Shown here one piece after another: positions 26,070 to 36,540 of a stretch of DNA of 64,000 nucleotides. Numbering within the stretch: the first letter of the stretch is position 1; each line of letters opens with the position of its first letter. The DNA is from Mesohalobacter halotolerans. GTDB lineage: Bacteria > Bacteroidota > Bacteroidia > Flavobacteriales > Flavobacteriaceae. A program made the translations under genes and the position numbers. The stretch is from positions 186,001-250,000 of the forward strand of contig NZ_SWMU01000002.1 in NCBI RefSeq assembly GCF_006120725.1. The letters are read 5' to 3'. The notes under the pieces are model-generated. The model worked only from the letters and a program-made list of their open reading frames with translations. It did not search any database and was not told the origin of the DNA.

Positions 26070-27101
26070 ATGAAAACTTTTTTTAGAATTTACCTGTTAT
26101 TTGCTTTATTAATCCTTACAGCGTGCAGCAATGATGATGATGTGAACATGCCGGCACCAAAAGGGGAGTTTGACTCCGGCACACTCGTCCTTAATGAAGG
26201 CGGAATAGGAAGTGTCACATTCATTTCTAACGATTACAGTCGCGTAGACCAACAGATCTACAATAGCGTCAATTCCGGTGAAGATTTGGGGCAATTTGTA
26301 CAAAGCATATTTTTTGACGACAATAACCGAGCTTACATCATCAGCAATGGGTCTAACCTCATCACCATCGTCAAGCGATTTACTTTTGAAAAAGTAGGGG
26401 AGATCACTGCAAATTTGGACGTACCCCGTTACGGAACTGTGGTAGACGGTAAGGCTTATGTAACCAATCAAGCTTCGTTTACGACCAACGCAGACGATTT
26501 TGTATCAGTCATAGATCTTGATACCTTAGAAACTGAAACCATCATCGCTTTTGATGTGGTTGTCGAACACATCATATCTGATGGGACTAAACTCTATGTA
26601 CAAAACTCAGCTTTTGGGTTTGGAAGTGGCATTTCTGTGATTGATCCCAGCACCAATACTATTGAAGCAGAACTTGACACCGGTGAGGCGTTGCAAAGCA
26701 TTTCAATCAATGCCAATACGCTCTATGCCCTTCATGCAACAGGAATAGATGCGATTGATCTCGTTTCGCAAGAGCTAATCACCACCAAAAGCCTTCCTTC
26801 AGAAATATCTGGGGCAAAAAATTTGAGGATTTCAAATGGTGTACTTTATTATACATTTGCCAATTCGGTTTATCAAACCCCTTTATCAGAAACGGTATTA
26901 AGTAGCGATCCTTTCATTTCTTATGATTCCGACTCTGAGTTTGGAACTATGTACGGGTTTGAGGTCAATGAAAGTTTGATCTATCTTGCCGATGCCACCG
27001 ACTTTGCCTCTAATGGTTTTGTGGAAATTTACGATTTGGATGGCAATTTGGTGTTTGAAACCGATGTCGGCTTAGGGCCAAATGGGTTTTACTTTAATTA
27101 A
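26070..27101 (+). CDS. YncE/DUF5074-like beta-propeller lipoprotein
   Basis: A 343-residue lipoprotein (lipobox LILTACS at about residue 19). Repeated blades of the YncE type are seen, with phrases such as VSVIDLDTLE, ISVIDPSTNTIEAELDTG and VEIYDLDGNLVFETDVG. It lies 11 bases behind the receptor and is under the same riboswitch. In Flavobacteriia such proteins regularly follow B12-riboswitch BtuB receptors; a surface role in corrinoid capture is inferred, not proven. Confidence 0.8.
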   Translation: MKTFFRIYLLFALLILTACSNDDDVNMPAPKGEFDSGTLVLNEGGIGSVTFISNDYSRVDQQIYNSVNSGEDLGQFVQSIFFDDNNRAYIISNGSNLITIVKRFTFEKVGEITANLDVPRYGTVVDGKAYVTNQASFTTNADDFVSVIDLDTLETETIIAFDVVVEHIISDGTKLYVQNSAFGFGSGISVIDPSTNTIEAELDTGEALQSISINANTLYALHATGIDAIDLVSQELITTKSLPSEISGAKNLRISNGVLYYTFANSVYQTPLSETVLSSDPFISYDSDSEFGTMYGFEVNESLIYLADATDFASNGFVEIYDLDGNLVFETDVGLGPNGFYFN

Positions 27102-27248
27102 ATAAAATTGATTATATCTATTGAATAGTTTCTAACGCTTAAGCTCATAATACATTATCACTTTCTAAATACTTTAAGAATTTAAAGCAGAGACTGTAAC
27201 AATTTTCCAAAAATCTTACTAATACTATATAATCAACAACTTATAACT

Positions 27249-29534
27249 ATGCAATACTACAAAACCACGTGGGTTGTCTTATTTTTGCTGTTTTTAAATG
27301 TAACTATGGGACAAACGATAAATGGTGATTGGAGCGGTAAGCTCAACGCCATGGGACAAGAATTACCACTTATTTTTCATTTTTCTGGTGAAGATGACAA
27401 CCTCACCGCTACGATGGACAGCCCCGCTCAGGGCGCTACAGGAATTCCATTAGACGAAGTGTCATTTAATGACAATACCATCACCCTGTCAGCTATGGGT
27501 GGCCAGCTTACTTACGAGGCTAAAGTTGATGGTGACGCGATGAACGGGACCCTTAAGCAAGCCGGAATGGAGTTTCCGCTAACACTCACTAAAGGCGAAT
27601 TAGAAAAACCGGGCGATGTGAGTTTACCCAGCTCAGAAGAAGATTTGAAAGCTCTGGCAGAGCAAGATACCGGTAATTACAAATATTCGGTCAAAGATTA
27701 TTTTGCTAAACCAGCATCTTCCAGCTTTCAGTTATCTCCCGACGGAACTTACATGAGCTATCGTGAAAAAGACGAAAATCTTAAAAATCACGTCTATGTG
27801 AAGAATACCAAAACCAACGCTGTCAAAAGGGTTATCACCGAAGGTGAAGAGCTCGTAAGGGGTTACGGCTGGGCCAATGAAAACCGTTTGATTTACGTGA
27901 TGGATAAAGGTGGAAACGAGGATTACCATATGTTTGCCGTAGACGTTGATGGTAGCAACCAGAAAGAATTAACGCCTTACGAAGGCGTGAAAGTAGAGAT
28001 ACTTGCCATGCTTAAAGACGATAAAGACCATATGGTTATCTCTATGAATAAGAACAATCCTCAAGTATTTGATCCGTATAAGATCAACATCAAAACCGGT
28101 GAACTGGAACAATTGTACGAGAACAAAGATCTGGAGAATCCAATTATGGGTTACGAATTTGATAAAGACGGAAATCTAAGAGGATTTATGCGTTTAAAGG
28201 ACGGTGTGAATACCCAATTTTATTATGCAGTTGAACCCGGAGACTACCAACTAATGCAGACGACCAAATGGTATGAAAGTTTTGGCATCATCAGCTTTGA
28301 TTATGCATCAGACAATCCGCATGATGCCTACGTGATCTCTAATCTGGAGTCCGATAAAGCTAAGATCTATAAATACGACCTGGCTAAAAAAGAAATTATT
28401 GAGGAGCTGTTTTCCAACGATCAGTACGATGCGGGTGGAGCTTCAATTTCCAGACACCGTAACTGGGAGCTCGATTATTTCAGTTATAATGGTGAAAAAA
28501 ATAAGATCATTCCCGTCAGTAAGTATTATAAGAAACTGCACAAGAAGTTATCCAAAGAATTTGGCGACTACAATTTTTACCTTTCAGATAAAACGGATGA
28601 TGAAAGCCAATATTTGATATACGTGACCAGTGATAAACTTTACGGCAGATATTATGCTTATGATGTGAAAAATGATGAGATCAAGCTGTTATACGATCTT
28701 ATGCCGCAATTAAAAGAAGAAGATATGGCCGATATGATCCCAATCTCCTTCAAAAGTCGAGACGGCTTAGATTTGCACGGTTACATCACCTTACCTAAAG
28801 AAGCTGCTGATGGCCCGGTACCGGTTGTGGTCAATCCACACGGTGGTCCGCAGGGGATTCGAGATTCTTGGGGTTTTAATCCCGAAGCACAACTGTTTGC
28901 CAGCCGTGGTTACGCCACGCTGCAAGTCAACTTTAGAGTCAGCGGTGGCTATGGAAAAGAATTTTTAAGAGCCGGTTTTAAAGAAATTGGTCGTAAAGCT
29001 ATGGACGATGTTGAAGACGGTTTACAATACGTGATCGACAAAGGCTGGGTAGACAAAGACAGAGCAGCCATCTACGGTGGAAGCCACGGTGGCTATGCCG
29101 TGTTACGTGGTTTGACTAAAACTCCGGACCTTTATGCCTGTGGTGTAGATTACGTAGGAGTTTCTAACCTGTTTACGTTTATGGAAACTATTCCGGCCTA
29201 CTGGAAGCCCTATTTAGATATTCTAAAAGCCGTATGGTACGACCCCGATGTGCCAGAAGAAAAAGCCATTATGAATGAAGTTTCGCCGGCATTCCATGTG
29301 GATAAGATCAAAAAACCATTATTTGTGGTTCAGGGAGCAAACGATCCTCGGGTTAATATAGACGAAAGCGATCAAATTGTTAGACAGCTTCGAGCAAAAG
29401 GTGTAAATGTACCGTATATGGTGAAATACGATGAAGGTCATGGTTTTGCGAAAGAGGAAAACCGAATGGATTTGTATGAAGCGATGATGGGCTTTCTGGC
29501 TCAGCAATTAAAGTATGGCAAAGTCAAAGGCTAG
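27249..29534 (+). CDS. Secreted S9-family peptidase (prolyl oligopeptidase/DPP-like)
   Basis: A 761-residue protein with signal peptide (VLFLLFLNVTMGQ). An extra N-terminal beta-domain of about 100 residues (INGDWSGKLNAMGQELPLIF) is of a kind often attached to secreted hydrolases in this phylum. A beta-propeller covers about 130-490 and the alpha/beta-hydrolase domain 500-755. The catalytic Ser is S612 in GGSHGGY, the Asp lies in GANDPRVN and the His in EGHGFAKEEN. It likely cleaves short peptides in the periplasm. It is intact, unlike the shorter homologue at 3470-5372. A terminator follows. Confidence 0.9.
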   Translation: MQYYKTTWVVLFLLFLNVTMGQTINGDWSGKLNAMGQELPLIFHFSGEDDNLTATMDSPAQGATGIPLDEVSFNDNTITLSAMGGQLTYEAKVDGDAMNGTLKQAGMEFPLTLTKGELEKPGDVSLPSSEEDLKALAEQDTGNYKYSVKDYFAKPASSSFQLSPDGTYMSYREKDENLKNHVYVKNTKTNAVKRVITEGEELVRGYGWANENRLIYVMDKGGNEDYHMFAVDVDGSNQKELTPYEGVKVEILAMLKDDKDHMVISMNKNNPQVFDPYKINIKTGELEQLYENKDLENPIMGYEFDKDGNLRGFMRLKDGVNTQFYYAVEPGDYQLMQTTKWYESFGIISFDYASDNPHDAYVISNLESDKAKIYKYDLAKKEIIEELFSNDQYDAGGASISRHRNWELDYFSYNGEKNKIIPVSKYYKKLHKKLSKEFGDYNFYLSDKTDDESQYLIYVTSDKLYGRYYAYDVKNDEIKLLYDLMPQLKEEDMADMIPISFKSRDGLDLHGYITLPKEAADGPVPVVVNPHGGPQGIRDSWGFNPEAQLFASRGYATLQVNFRVSGGYGKEFLRAGFKEIGRKAMDDVEDGLQYVIDKGWVDKDRAAIYGGSHGGYAVLRGLTKTPDLYACGVDYVGVSNLFTFMETIPAYWKPYLDILKAVWYDPDVPEEKAIMNEVSPAFHVDKIKKPLFVVQGANDPRVNIDESDQIVRQLRAKGVNVPYMVKYDEGHGFAKEENRMDLYEAMMGFLAQQLKYGKVKG

Positions 29535-29560
29535 TTTTGATTCTGAAATTCACAAATGAA

Positions 29561-29590
29561 AAGCGAACCTTACTGGGGTTCGCTTTTTTT
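29561..29590 (+). terminator. Rho-independent terminator after the S9 peptidase gene
   Basis: The perfect 9-bp stem AAGCGAACC-ttactgg-GGTTCGCTT is followed by a T run (29584 onward), about 27 bases past the stop. Confidence 0.92.
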
Positions 29591-29642
29591 CGTTTCCACG
29601 AGTAAAATTAATGGAGATATAATTGGTCTTCCTTAAAAGAGG

Positions 29643-30680
29643 TTATAAGCTCCAACCAAAAGTAGTCTGAAAAACATAGTCAGTTTCTTCACCGCCTTGA
29701 GCGGGCTGGTTATCGTAATTTAAACTCAGTCCTAGATTGATAAAAAAGTCTAAAGGTAAATCGTAATTGAGGTCCATATTAAAATCGGTACGCCAACGAC
29801 CAGATTCTGTTAAACTGGGATAAACCATCACGCGGCTTAATAAACTAAAGTCACCAATATCATAAAGATTGACTTCGGTGCCTAAGAAACCTTCTGCACT
29901 GTTGTTGCTAACGCCACCCATATCAGTATTAAAACTTTCGTTATTAAAAGAAACACCTGCTTGTAAACCCCAGTATGAACTGTTGGTTTGTATGATATAT
30001 TTCCCTAAACCGACTTTGCTGACTGTACGTAAATCTAAATTTTGAGCAGTGTTGGATAGCCAATTTACCTCACCTAGGATAAACCAATTTTTCCTTAAAA
30101 ACCGATTGTAAATCAAATTGGCATCTAACCTCTGGGTCTCTGGTGTATCGGATTGTGAAGAAATGATTTGATTATAGCGTGTGGAAGCTAGCCAGCGTTT
30201 TTCCCTATACCCAAAATAACTTCTTACGCTATACTGAGAAAGGTCATTAGCTTTTGTAAAGTTGTAACCCACACTCAAAGAAGCATCAAATTTACTCCAA
30301 AAATCACTGTCAATTTTTCTCAAATAGACAATGTCTTCGATTGGTGTTTCAACCATTATTGAATCATTTTCAATAACGTGCACTTGATTTTCTGAACTAC
30401 TCTCTAAATGTCCGGAAAACCTACGACCTGAACTTAGTGTCAAAAGATATTCAGTTTGTGTTTTGACCTTGAGTACTTCATCCCAGTCTATTTTAAAATC
30501 GCTATCGCTATAGTCTGTTTCAAAAACTGCAACACTTTTATTTAAAGATTTAAGTTCGCCGACAATAACATCATTATTTTTTAGATATAAGGAATCGGTT
30601 TGTGCAAATAAAGATGAAGTCGTTATAAAAAATGTAATTAATCCGAAAATGAATGTTAAACTTCGGTGGTTTAAAACCAT
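29643..30680 (-). CDS. DUF481-family outer-membrane protein
   Basis: A 345-residue protein with a signal peptide (ITTSSLFAQ). An N-terminal SH3-like part (LYLKNNDVIVGELKSLNKSV, then KVKTQTEYLLTLSSGRRFSG) is followed by a barrel-like region with alternating strands and a final aromatic residue (VFQTTFGWSL), as in DUF481 (salt-induced outer membrane, YdiY-like) proteins. The function is unknown. It is eight bases behind the NlpE/META lipoprotein gene on the same strand, so the two are likely co-transcribed. Confidence 0.85.
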   Translation of the reverse strand: MVLNHRSLTFIFGLITFFITTSSLFAQTDSLYLKNNDVIVGELKSLNKSVAVFETDYSDSDFKIDWDEVLKVKTQTEYLLTLSSGRRFSGHLESSSENQVHVIENDSIMVETPIEDIVYLRKIDSDFWSKFDASLSVGYNFTKANDLSQYSVRSYFGYREKRWLASTRYNQIISSQSDTPETQRLDANLIYNRFLRKNWFILGEVNWLSNTAQNLDLRTVSKVGLGKYIIQTNSSYWGLQAGVSFNNESFNTDMGGVSNNSAEGFLGTEVNLYDIGDFSLLSRVMVYPSLTESGRWRTDFNMDLNYDLPLDFFINLGLSLNYDNQPAQGGEETDYVFQTTFGWSL

Positions 30681-30688
30681 AATTATAG

Positions 30689-31489
30689 TTATTTAATAAA
30701 TTCTAATATGACTTGACTGTCTTGATTTAAAAATTTAAGGCTATTGTCTTGAAGCTTATATTGTGTAACCTTTTGGAGACTTTTGTTGAGTTCTTGTTCA
30801 ACACTCATATTTTCACAAGCCATCATCGTACTGCGCATTTGTGAAAACCCAATACCTTGATTAGGTTTTAAAGTATAACTACCACTTAATCTGTTGCAAC
30901 CCCCTGAGCCAGCTACGAGGCTATCATTGACTCTAAATATCAAATGCGCTTCGTTTTGTAGGCTAGCGGGATCAATGGCTTGGCCATTTATTGCTGTAAG
31001 AGACCAGTAAGTTTCAAGCCATCGAAGATCCTCAGATAGTTTGTTTAAAATATACAAGTCTTCTAAATCTCCAGATATTTTTTTGCCTTCCAAGTCTAGA
31101 GCAAAAAGTTTGTTTTCTCCAACTTGATAAGCCTGTTTTTCATTTTTATCAAGGTATATTTTGCTCCCTGCTTCATTCCATTTAAACTGACCTTTGGATG
31201 AAAAAGTAGAATCACTTTTACCTAAATATTTTTGAGTTTTGGTGTAGGTCAGATCGTTGTTTAGCGTGATTTGGGTTTCTATTCCCATACAATCAGCACA
31301 AGGTAAAACACCTTGATAAGTACCATCCCAATCTAATGCATTTTGACTGTTGTCTGTGGTAGGAAGCTTTTTTTGAGTTTCGGTATTTTCAGGTGTATTC
31401 TGTTTTTGATCTGCAGTGTCTGACTTTTTTTTGCAGGACACGCCAATAAATAGTAGGGCAAGAAAAATAAGACTTAAATTATTCATCAT
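30689..31489 (-). CDS. NlpE-like/META-domain lipoprotein
   Basis: A 266-residue lipoprotein (lipobox FIGVSC). The first domain (about 50-145) resembles the N-terminal domain of NlpE, including the CxxC in YQGVLPCADCMGIET, a feature tied to metal or redox sensing at the envelope. The second domain (about 165-262) is a META domain (WSLTAINGQ, GGCNRLSGSY, MMACENM). In Enterobacteria NlpE signals to Cpx; no Cpx genes are present here, so only an envelope-stress role can be suggested. Confidence 0.85.
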   Translation of the reverse strand: MMNNLSLIFLALLFIGVSCKKKSDTADQKQNTPENTETQKKLPTTDNSQNALDWDGTYQGVLPCADCMGIETQITLNNDLTYTKTQKYLGKSDSTFSSKGQFKWNEAGSKIYLDKNEKQAYQVGENKLFALDLEGKKISGDLEDLYILNKLSEDLRWLETYWSLTAINGQAIDPASLQNEAHLIFRVNDSLVAGSGGCNRLSGSYTLKPNQGIGFSQMRSTMMACENMSVEQELNKSLQKVTQYKLQDNSLKFLNQDSQVILEFIK

Positions 31490-31522
31490 ACTGAGGTTTT
31501 AGTTTGTTGAATTTAAAATATT

Positions 31523-32840
31523 TTATAGTTGATTTTTATAGATTTTACCGTTTTTCATCACCATCAATATATTTTGATCAGCATTTTTCTAAGAGTTCTA
31601 AAGTGTCTTAAAGATTACCATCATTGATAAGCATATCAGCCTAAGCACCTTCTTCTATTACACCTATTTTACCTTTGTAAAGACTTCTGTTTCCAGACAT
31701 GGCTAATAAATCCGCATTATTTGAAGTCGCCATTTTTAAAATTTCATAATTGTTGAACCAGCGTTTCATTTTAATGAGTTGCTTGTTGGGTTCAGCAGCT
31801 TTTTCTTTGTTGAATAGCACATCAGTACCATAGGCAATTTCAATATTGTATTTTTTGGCTAAGGCAAAAGCATTATCGGTTCCACTATACATTTCAAGCT
31901 GTTTGGCTCGGCTTTCCGGAGATAATCCAGCTTTATTACCTTCGTCTGTAAAGGGTTGTAAACTCCAAAAAATATTATTATCGACCATCATTTTAACAGT
32001 TTCTTCATCGACCAGTTGACCGTGATCAATACACTTTACGCCAGCTTCTATGGCTTGTTGGATAGCTCTTGGTGTGTAAGCGTGAACTGTCACATAGGTT
32101 CCCCAGTTTTCTGCAGCATCAACAGCAGCTTTAATTTCTGGAATGGTATATTGGGTAACATCAAGCGGGTCGTAGGCTGAGGAAACTCCACCACCTGCAA
32201 TGAGTTTTATTTGGCTGGCGCCTTGCATGAGTTGCTCTCTTGTTTTTAGTCTTACAGCATCATGACTATCGGCTATAGCTGCAGCATTGATGCGTTCTAC
32301 ATAAGATAAACCTCGCGTTGGATCTGATGGAATTTCATTAGGTAATCTAAAATCGCCATGGCCACCGGTTTGAGAAATAAATGCTCCGCTAGGCCATATT
32401 CGAGGATCTTTTGAAATGCCTTTGTCTATGGCTTGTTTTAGTCCAAAAATAGGCCCACCAAGATCTCTTATACTCGTGTAGCCGTTCATCATAAGATATT
32501 CAATGTTCTTTTCAGCGACAATATTTACAAAACCTAGGTTTGCTGTCAGTAAAACGATTTGGTGTAAACTCGCAAACATGGCATGGTAATGCGCATCAAT
32601 CAATCCGGGCATGAGAAATTTGCCTTGCCCATCGATTATTCTGGTTTTACCGCTTTTGTCAGTTCTTATAGGTTTGTTTGATATTTTTTGAATAATGTTA
32701 TCAACAATTAGCACATTGGCATTATAGGTGTTTTTGTCTTTACCATTAAATATTTCGACATCGTTTATTAATATACTTTGTTGCGCTACAATGAATTGAG
32801 TCGTCAGAGCAGTGAATAGTATGTTTAAGATGAGTTTCAA
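31523..32840 (-). pseudogene. Secreted metal-dependent amidohydrolase, 3' end mutated
   Basis: The open part (32840-31641, 399 codons) has a signal peptide, the metal-binding DAHYHA and most of an imidazolonepropionase/prolidase-like amidohydrolase (GGGVSSAYDP, HAYTPRAIQ, DHGQLVDEE, AYGTDVLF). It is cut by TAG at 31643-31641, where EEGAYADM is expected. Further in-frame TAA and TGA codons and a shift follow before the normal ending KNGKIYKNQL in another frame (to 31523). Only about 35 residues are lost, all in the beta-sandwich that closes the fold. With several lesions this is true decay rather than one base error, although a truncated product may still be made. Confidence 0.78.
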
Positions 32841-32919
32841 AACTAAAATTTTTTTAAAATTAAAATTTTTTAAACTGTTTTAAAGGAAATACGTAAAAAT
32901 TTTTAACAAGTTCAAAATT

Positions 32920-34845
32920 TTAATTTAACCCGTAAATTTCTATATGATCTTTAAAAAATACATAAGCTATTTTCAAAGCTTGATCAATCATGATATCGGT
33001 TGATTTTAAGGGAGTCGATTTTAAATTAACAATTTGTCCTGTTTCTTTATTGAGGGATTTAAAATATAATTTTTCTTCTTCGTATGTTACAAAAACATAA
33101 GTGTTTTTATCGATTTTACCTTTTTTTGAAGTTTTAAAATCATCCTCTAAGTATGAACCAACATCAACTTGTGGAAGACTTGTAAAGTCATCATATAGCG
33201 TGGTATAATTATGATAATTTCCATAAACGAATGCTGATGAACGATTTAAGACGCCAACATTGGTTGATACTAAAACACTTTTGAAGGCATTATCAATTTG
33301 TTTAGGAATAAAACCTAAAGTTGCACTATAAATACGATATCCTTGTTTCCCCAAGGATTGCGTGGTATTAATTAATGAGGGTTTTACAATTTTTGAGGAT
33401 GTTGTATCATATATTTTATGACCTTCCTCATCTAAATACACAAAATGGTTGTTTTGACGAAAAAAATATCCATTTGAGCGTCGCTCAAATTGTGGAACAC
33501 TTTTTTCTTCAAAGGTGAATATGAGTTGAGGTTGTAATTTTTCTTCGACTTTAGTGCGGTATAAACGGCTATTAGAGAAAATCAAAAAGGTATTTTCTAC
33601 GCTGTCAAACCAAACATGATATCGATTATTAAAAAGTTTTAAACCTCTTTCGGCAAAAGAAGAGGTGTTAAGTGTTTTAGGGGATTCTCCAATCAACTCA
33701 CCAGTATTTGAATTAATTTTATGAATAAATGATGGGGTGATACTTAATACGTATTTGCGCTGTTGCTTAATAAAATACAAGCCTCTATCGTCTGATTTAA
33801 ATATTTTGATAGGGTTTTTCCAAGCCTTTTGCCCTGTGCTATCAATTTTAAAAAAAAATTGATCCTGTATTACAAAGTATTGATTATTTACAGTTGGAAT
33901 AACATCTTCTAATAAAGGTAAACTTTCGCTTTTTTCCCATTGCTTTTGGCCTGTTTTGAGAGAAATTACATCAAACCCCGTTTGGGTTATGACAATCAAT
34001 CTGCCATCTACCAAGATAGATTTTTTGATTTTGCCAAAAACCTTAACAGGTTGTTCCCAAAGCAAACTCATATCACCACTAAGGTAAGCTGAAATTAAAG
34101 TCTCTTTATTGGCTTTTGAGACATTAATGTTTTCTTTATATGTAATTAAAATATCACTATTTGGTTCATAATCAATATCTTTAACATTATTAATTTCAGA
34201 GGTTACCTGGCCATTTTTTGCATTAAAAACACGAAGTTGATTATCTAAAACCCAAAAAATATTACCATTTTGATTTGGTATTAAATTGTCATTACCAATA
34301 AGTTGTCGTTTTGCAGCTTTTATAAATTTATTGTCTGCAAGTTTGACTTCCCAATTTTTGGCTTTATCTGTTAACTTTAAATGATATAGAAAGAAAGATT
34401 TATGTTTTATACCCGTAAACAAAATTGATTTATCTTTTGGAAAATATTCTAGATTAAAGATAGATTTATAGTTTAATCGAGTCGAATCGAAAAAAATCTC
34501 ACCTGTGTCGGTGTCGAGGATAATAAAAGATGCACCTTTAGTATTGAAAAGTTTTGACAAAAACTTGGAGTTGATCAATGGCTTTTTTTCAAGTAAAATC
34601 AAAGACGATTCACCTAACTCCATATAAGATTTATAAATGACCTTTTTGAGTTTTTTAGTTGTCCACTTCAAATGTTGAGTTTGTGGGTCTATACCATATG
34701 TAGCTTTTGATGTGGCTACTAAGAGATTGCTATTTTGTTGATTGATGATTTTAGCTTTGACTTTACCCTTAATGTCAATTTTATTTTGAGCAGTAGAAGT
34801 GAAGCTTGATAGAATAAAAATGATAAATATTAAAATCCTATTCAT
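32920..34845 (-). CDS. Secreted PQQ-like beta-propeller protein
   Basis: About 641 residues from ATG 34845, which opens a clean signal peptide (MNRILIFIIFILSSFTSTAQ); the upstream start at 34884 is unlikely. Repeated segments of the type LLWEQPVKVFGK, LKTGQKQWEKSE and DSTGQKAWKNPI are characteristic of PQQ/quinoprotein-like propeller blades. No cofactor-binding or catalytic residues were recognised. The role is unknown. It is a single gene between the amidohydrolase and the flavodoxin-like reductase. Confidence 0.75.
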   Translation of the reverse strand: MNRILIFIIFILSSFTSTAQNKIDIKGKVKAKIINQQNSNLLVATSKATYGIDPQTQHLKWTTKKLKKVIYKSYMELGESSLILLEKKPLINSKFLSKLFNTKGASFIILDTDTGEIFFDSTRLNYKSIFNLEYFPKDKSILFTGIKHKSFFLYHLKLTDKAKNWEVKLADNKFIKAAKRQLIGNDNLIPNQNGNIFWVLDNQLRVFNAKNGQVTSEINNVKDIDYEPNSDILITYKENINVSKANKETLISAYLSGDMSLLWEQPVKVFGKIKKSILVDGRLIVITQTGFDVISLKTGQKQWEKSESLPLLEDVIPTVNNQYFVIQDQFFFKIDSTGQKAWKNPIKIFKSDDRGLYFIKQQRKYVLSITPSFIHKINSNTGELIGESPKTLNTSSFAERGLKLFNNRYHVWFDSVENTFLIFSNSRLYRTKVEEKLQPQLIFTFEEKSVPQFERRSNGYFFRQNNHFVYLDEEGHKIYDTTSSKIVKPSLINTTQSLGKQGYRIYSATLGFIPKQIDNAFKSVLVSTNVGVLNRSSAFVYGNYHNYTTLYDDFTSLPQVDVGSYLEDDFKTSKKGKIDKNTYVFVTYEEEKLYFKSLNKETGQIVNLKSTPLKSTDIMIDQALKIAYVFFKDHIEIYGLN

Positions 34846-34891
34846 TTTGAATCTTCTGAAATATTTTTTATTAAAATTACACATAAAAATT

Positions 34892-34921
34892 AGCCCATCC
34901 TAAAAAATCAAGATGGGCTTT
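34892..34921 (-). terminator. Terminator of the flavodoxin-like gene
   Basis: AGCCCATC (34892-34899) pairs with GATGGGCT (34912-34919). On the minus strand, AATTTTTAT follows. It lies about 30 bases past the reductase stop. Confidence 0.85.
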
Positions 34922-34950
34922 GAATTTTTTTTTAGGAACATTTCGCAGAT

Positions 34951-35652
34951 CTACCGATACTCAGGATTTTGAAAACCCCAACGTTTACCATTATCCCAAT
35001 CTTTTCTAGAGTTACCATAAGCCGGATAGCCGTCTTGTTCTTTGAGCATTTTGGCCAGATGCATAAGGTTGTAACTCATAAATGTAGTATTACGATTGGT
35101 GAAATCGTTGTTTTTAGCATTGGCTTCTTTATCAAGGTGACTTGGTCCAGGACCAACTTCACCAATCCAACCGGCATCGGCTTGTGGTGGAATGCTATAA
35201 CCCAAATGCTGTAAGGCATAAAGCGTATTCATTGCACAGTGTTTGACACCGTCTTCATTTCCGGTAATGATACATCCTCCGGCTTTACCGTAATATAAAT
35301 ATTGACCTTTATCATTTTGATGGCCACTCATAGAATACAGTCGCTCTATCAGTAAAGAAGCTACTGAGGAGCGTTCACCAAGCCAAATTGGGGTGCCAAT
35401 AATTAAAATATCAGCAGCGAAAATGGTTTTAAACAAGTCTGGCCAATCGTCTTTATTAGCACCGTGTTCTGTCATGTTAGGTTGAACGCCAAAAGCTACA
35501 TCATGGTCAACCAGTCTAATGTGTTTGACGTCAACACCTTCTTTTTCCATAATACCAGCAGAAACGTCCATTAATCCACGAGTGTGACTGTCCTCGGGTG
35601 ATTTTTTGAGAGTGCAATTAACAAAAACGGCTTTAAGTCCTCTAAATTCCAT
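34951..35652 (-). CDS. Flavodoxin-fold NAD(P)H-dependent reductase
   Basis: A 233-residue member of the NADPH-dependent FMN reductase family. It starts with KAVFVNCTLKKSPEDSHT, the phosphate-binding loop for FMN. The IIGTPIWLGERSSVASLLIE segment follows, and GGCIITGNEDGVKHCAM contributes the isoalloxazine site. A small quinone or an NAD(P)H oxidoreductase role is typical. It is cytoplasmic; the substrate cannot be told from sequence. Confidence 0.85.
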   Translation of the reverse strand: MEFRGLKAVFVNCTLKKSPEDSHTRGLMDVSAGIMEKEGVDVKHIRLVDHDVAFGVQPNMTEHGANKDDWPDLFKTIFAADILIIGTPIWLGERSSVASLLIERLYSMSGHQNDKGQYLYYGKAGGCIITGNEDGVKHCAMNTLYALQHLGYSIPPQADAGWIGEVGPGPSHLDKEANAKNNDFTNRNTTFMSYNLMHLAKMLKEQDGYPAYGNSRKDWDNGKRWGFQNPEYR

Positions 35653-35694
35653 AGTATTTTAATTTATAAGATAGTCCTATATTATAAATATAAC

Positions 35695-36507
35695 TTACAA
35701 TATTTTGGAACTTTTGATAACATCTTGAATAGAAATTTGATAATTATCCGGTAGTTTGTTGTGTTTGGGTAAAAGTGCGAGATAACGATCTAGATTAGAT
35801 TGATAGTTGTTTCTAAAAATTGGATCTTCTAAAACGTTCACTTCACAAATGTCCTCAATCAGGTCTTTGTGGTGAATGACATCTGTAGAGCCCAAATGAA
35901 ATACCCCTTGTAAACTTTGATTGATGATGTAATGCATTTGTTGACAAATCTTTTTCTCGGTCGTGGCATTGATGATGACCTTTGGAAAGACATCAATAGC
36001 TTCATTAAGTTTATGTAATTTTAAAATTTCTTGAAGTCTTGGCGAGGTTTTGCCAAACACCATGGGTAACCTCAAAATGTTATAATACGCATTTGGTAAA
36101 CGCAACAAGGCGTTTTCAATTTTTATCAAAAACCGACCGTAAATACTTCCAGAAAGGGTTTTATCGTATTCGTAAGATGGGTAATTGGTAAAAGCGTCAA
36201 AAACATTAGAAGTTGAAATAAACATGAGTTTTTTACGATGTCTCACTACATAACTGATAAGTTCCTGATAAGCCTCTACTTGAGCGGGAAAAGCGCCTTT
36301 GAAACTTGTGATGACAATATCAGGTTTGATATCATTGAGAATAGGCGTAAGGGGCTCACTTTCTACATTCCATTGATAGTATCTGCGATTAGAATTGTAG
36401 CTTTTTTGAGAGGTGAAATAAGTTCCAAAGACATCAAAATAGGGATTGAGCTCTTTAAACAGTGCTTGCCCCAAAAACCCACTTGCTCCAATGATAAAAA
36501 TTCTCAA
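35695..36507 (-). CDS. RmlD-like NAD(P)-dependent sugar reductase/epimerase
   Basis: A 270-residue extended short-chain dehydrogenase. Rossmann motif GASGFLGQ at residues 7-14. The Tyr-xxx-Lys pair is probably YEYDKTLSGSIYGRF near 125-135. It resembles RmlD (dTDP-4-dehydrorhamnose reductase), but no other rhamnose genes are nearby, so the substrate is uncertain. It ends 42 bases before flavodoxin-like start and begins about 30 bases behind gcvT on the same strand. Confidence 0.78.
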   Translation of the reverse strand: MRIFIIGASGFLGQALFKELNPYFDVFGTYFTSQKSYNSNRRYYQWNVESEPLTPILNDIKPDIVITSFKGAFPAQVEAYQELISYVVRHRKKLMFISTSNVFDAFTNYPSYEYDKTLSGSIYGRFLIKIENALLRLPNAYYNILRLPMVFGKTSPRLQEILKLHKLNEAIDVFPKVIINATTEKKICQQMHYIINQSLQGVFHLGSTDVIHHKDLIEDICEVNVLEDPIFRNNYQSNLDRYLALLPKHNKLPDNYQISIQDVIKSSKIL

Positions 36508-36540
36508 AATAAGGGTTTTGGGTTGATGATTAGTGAAAAC

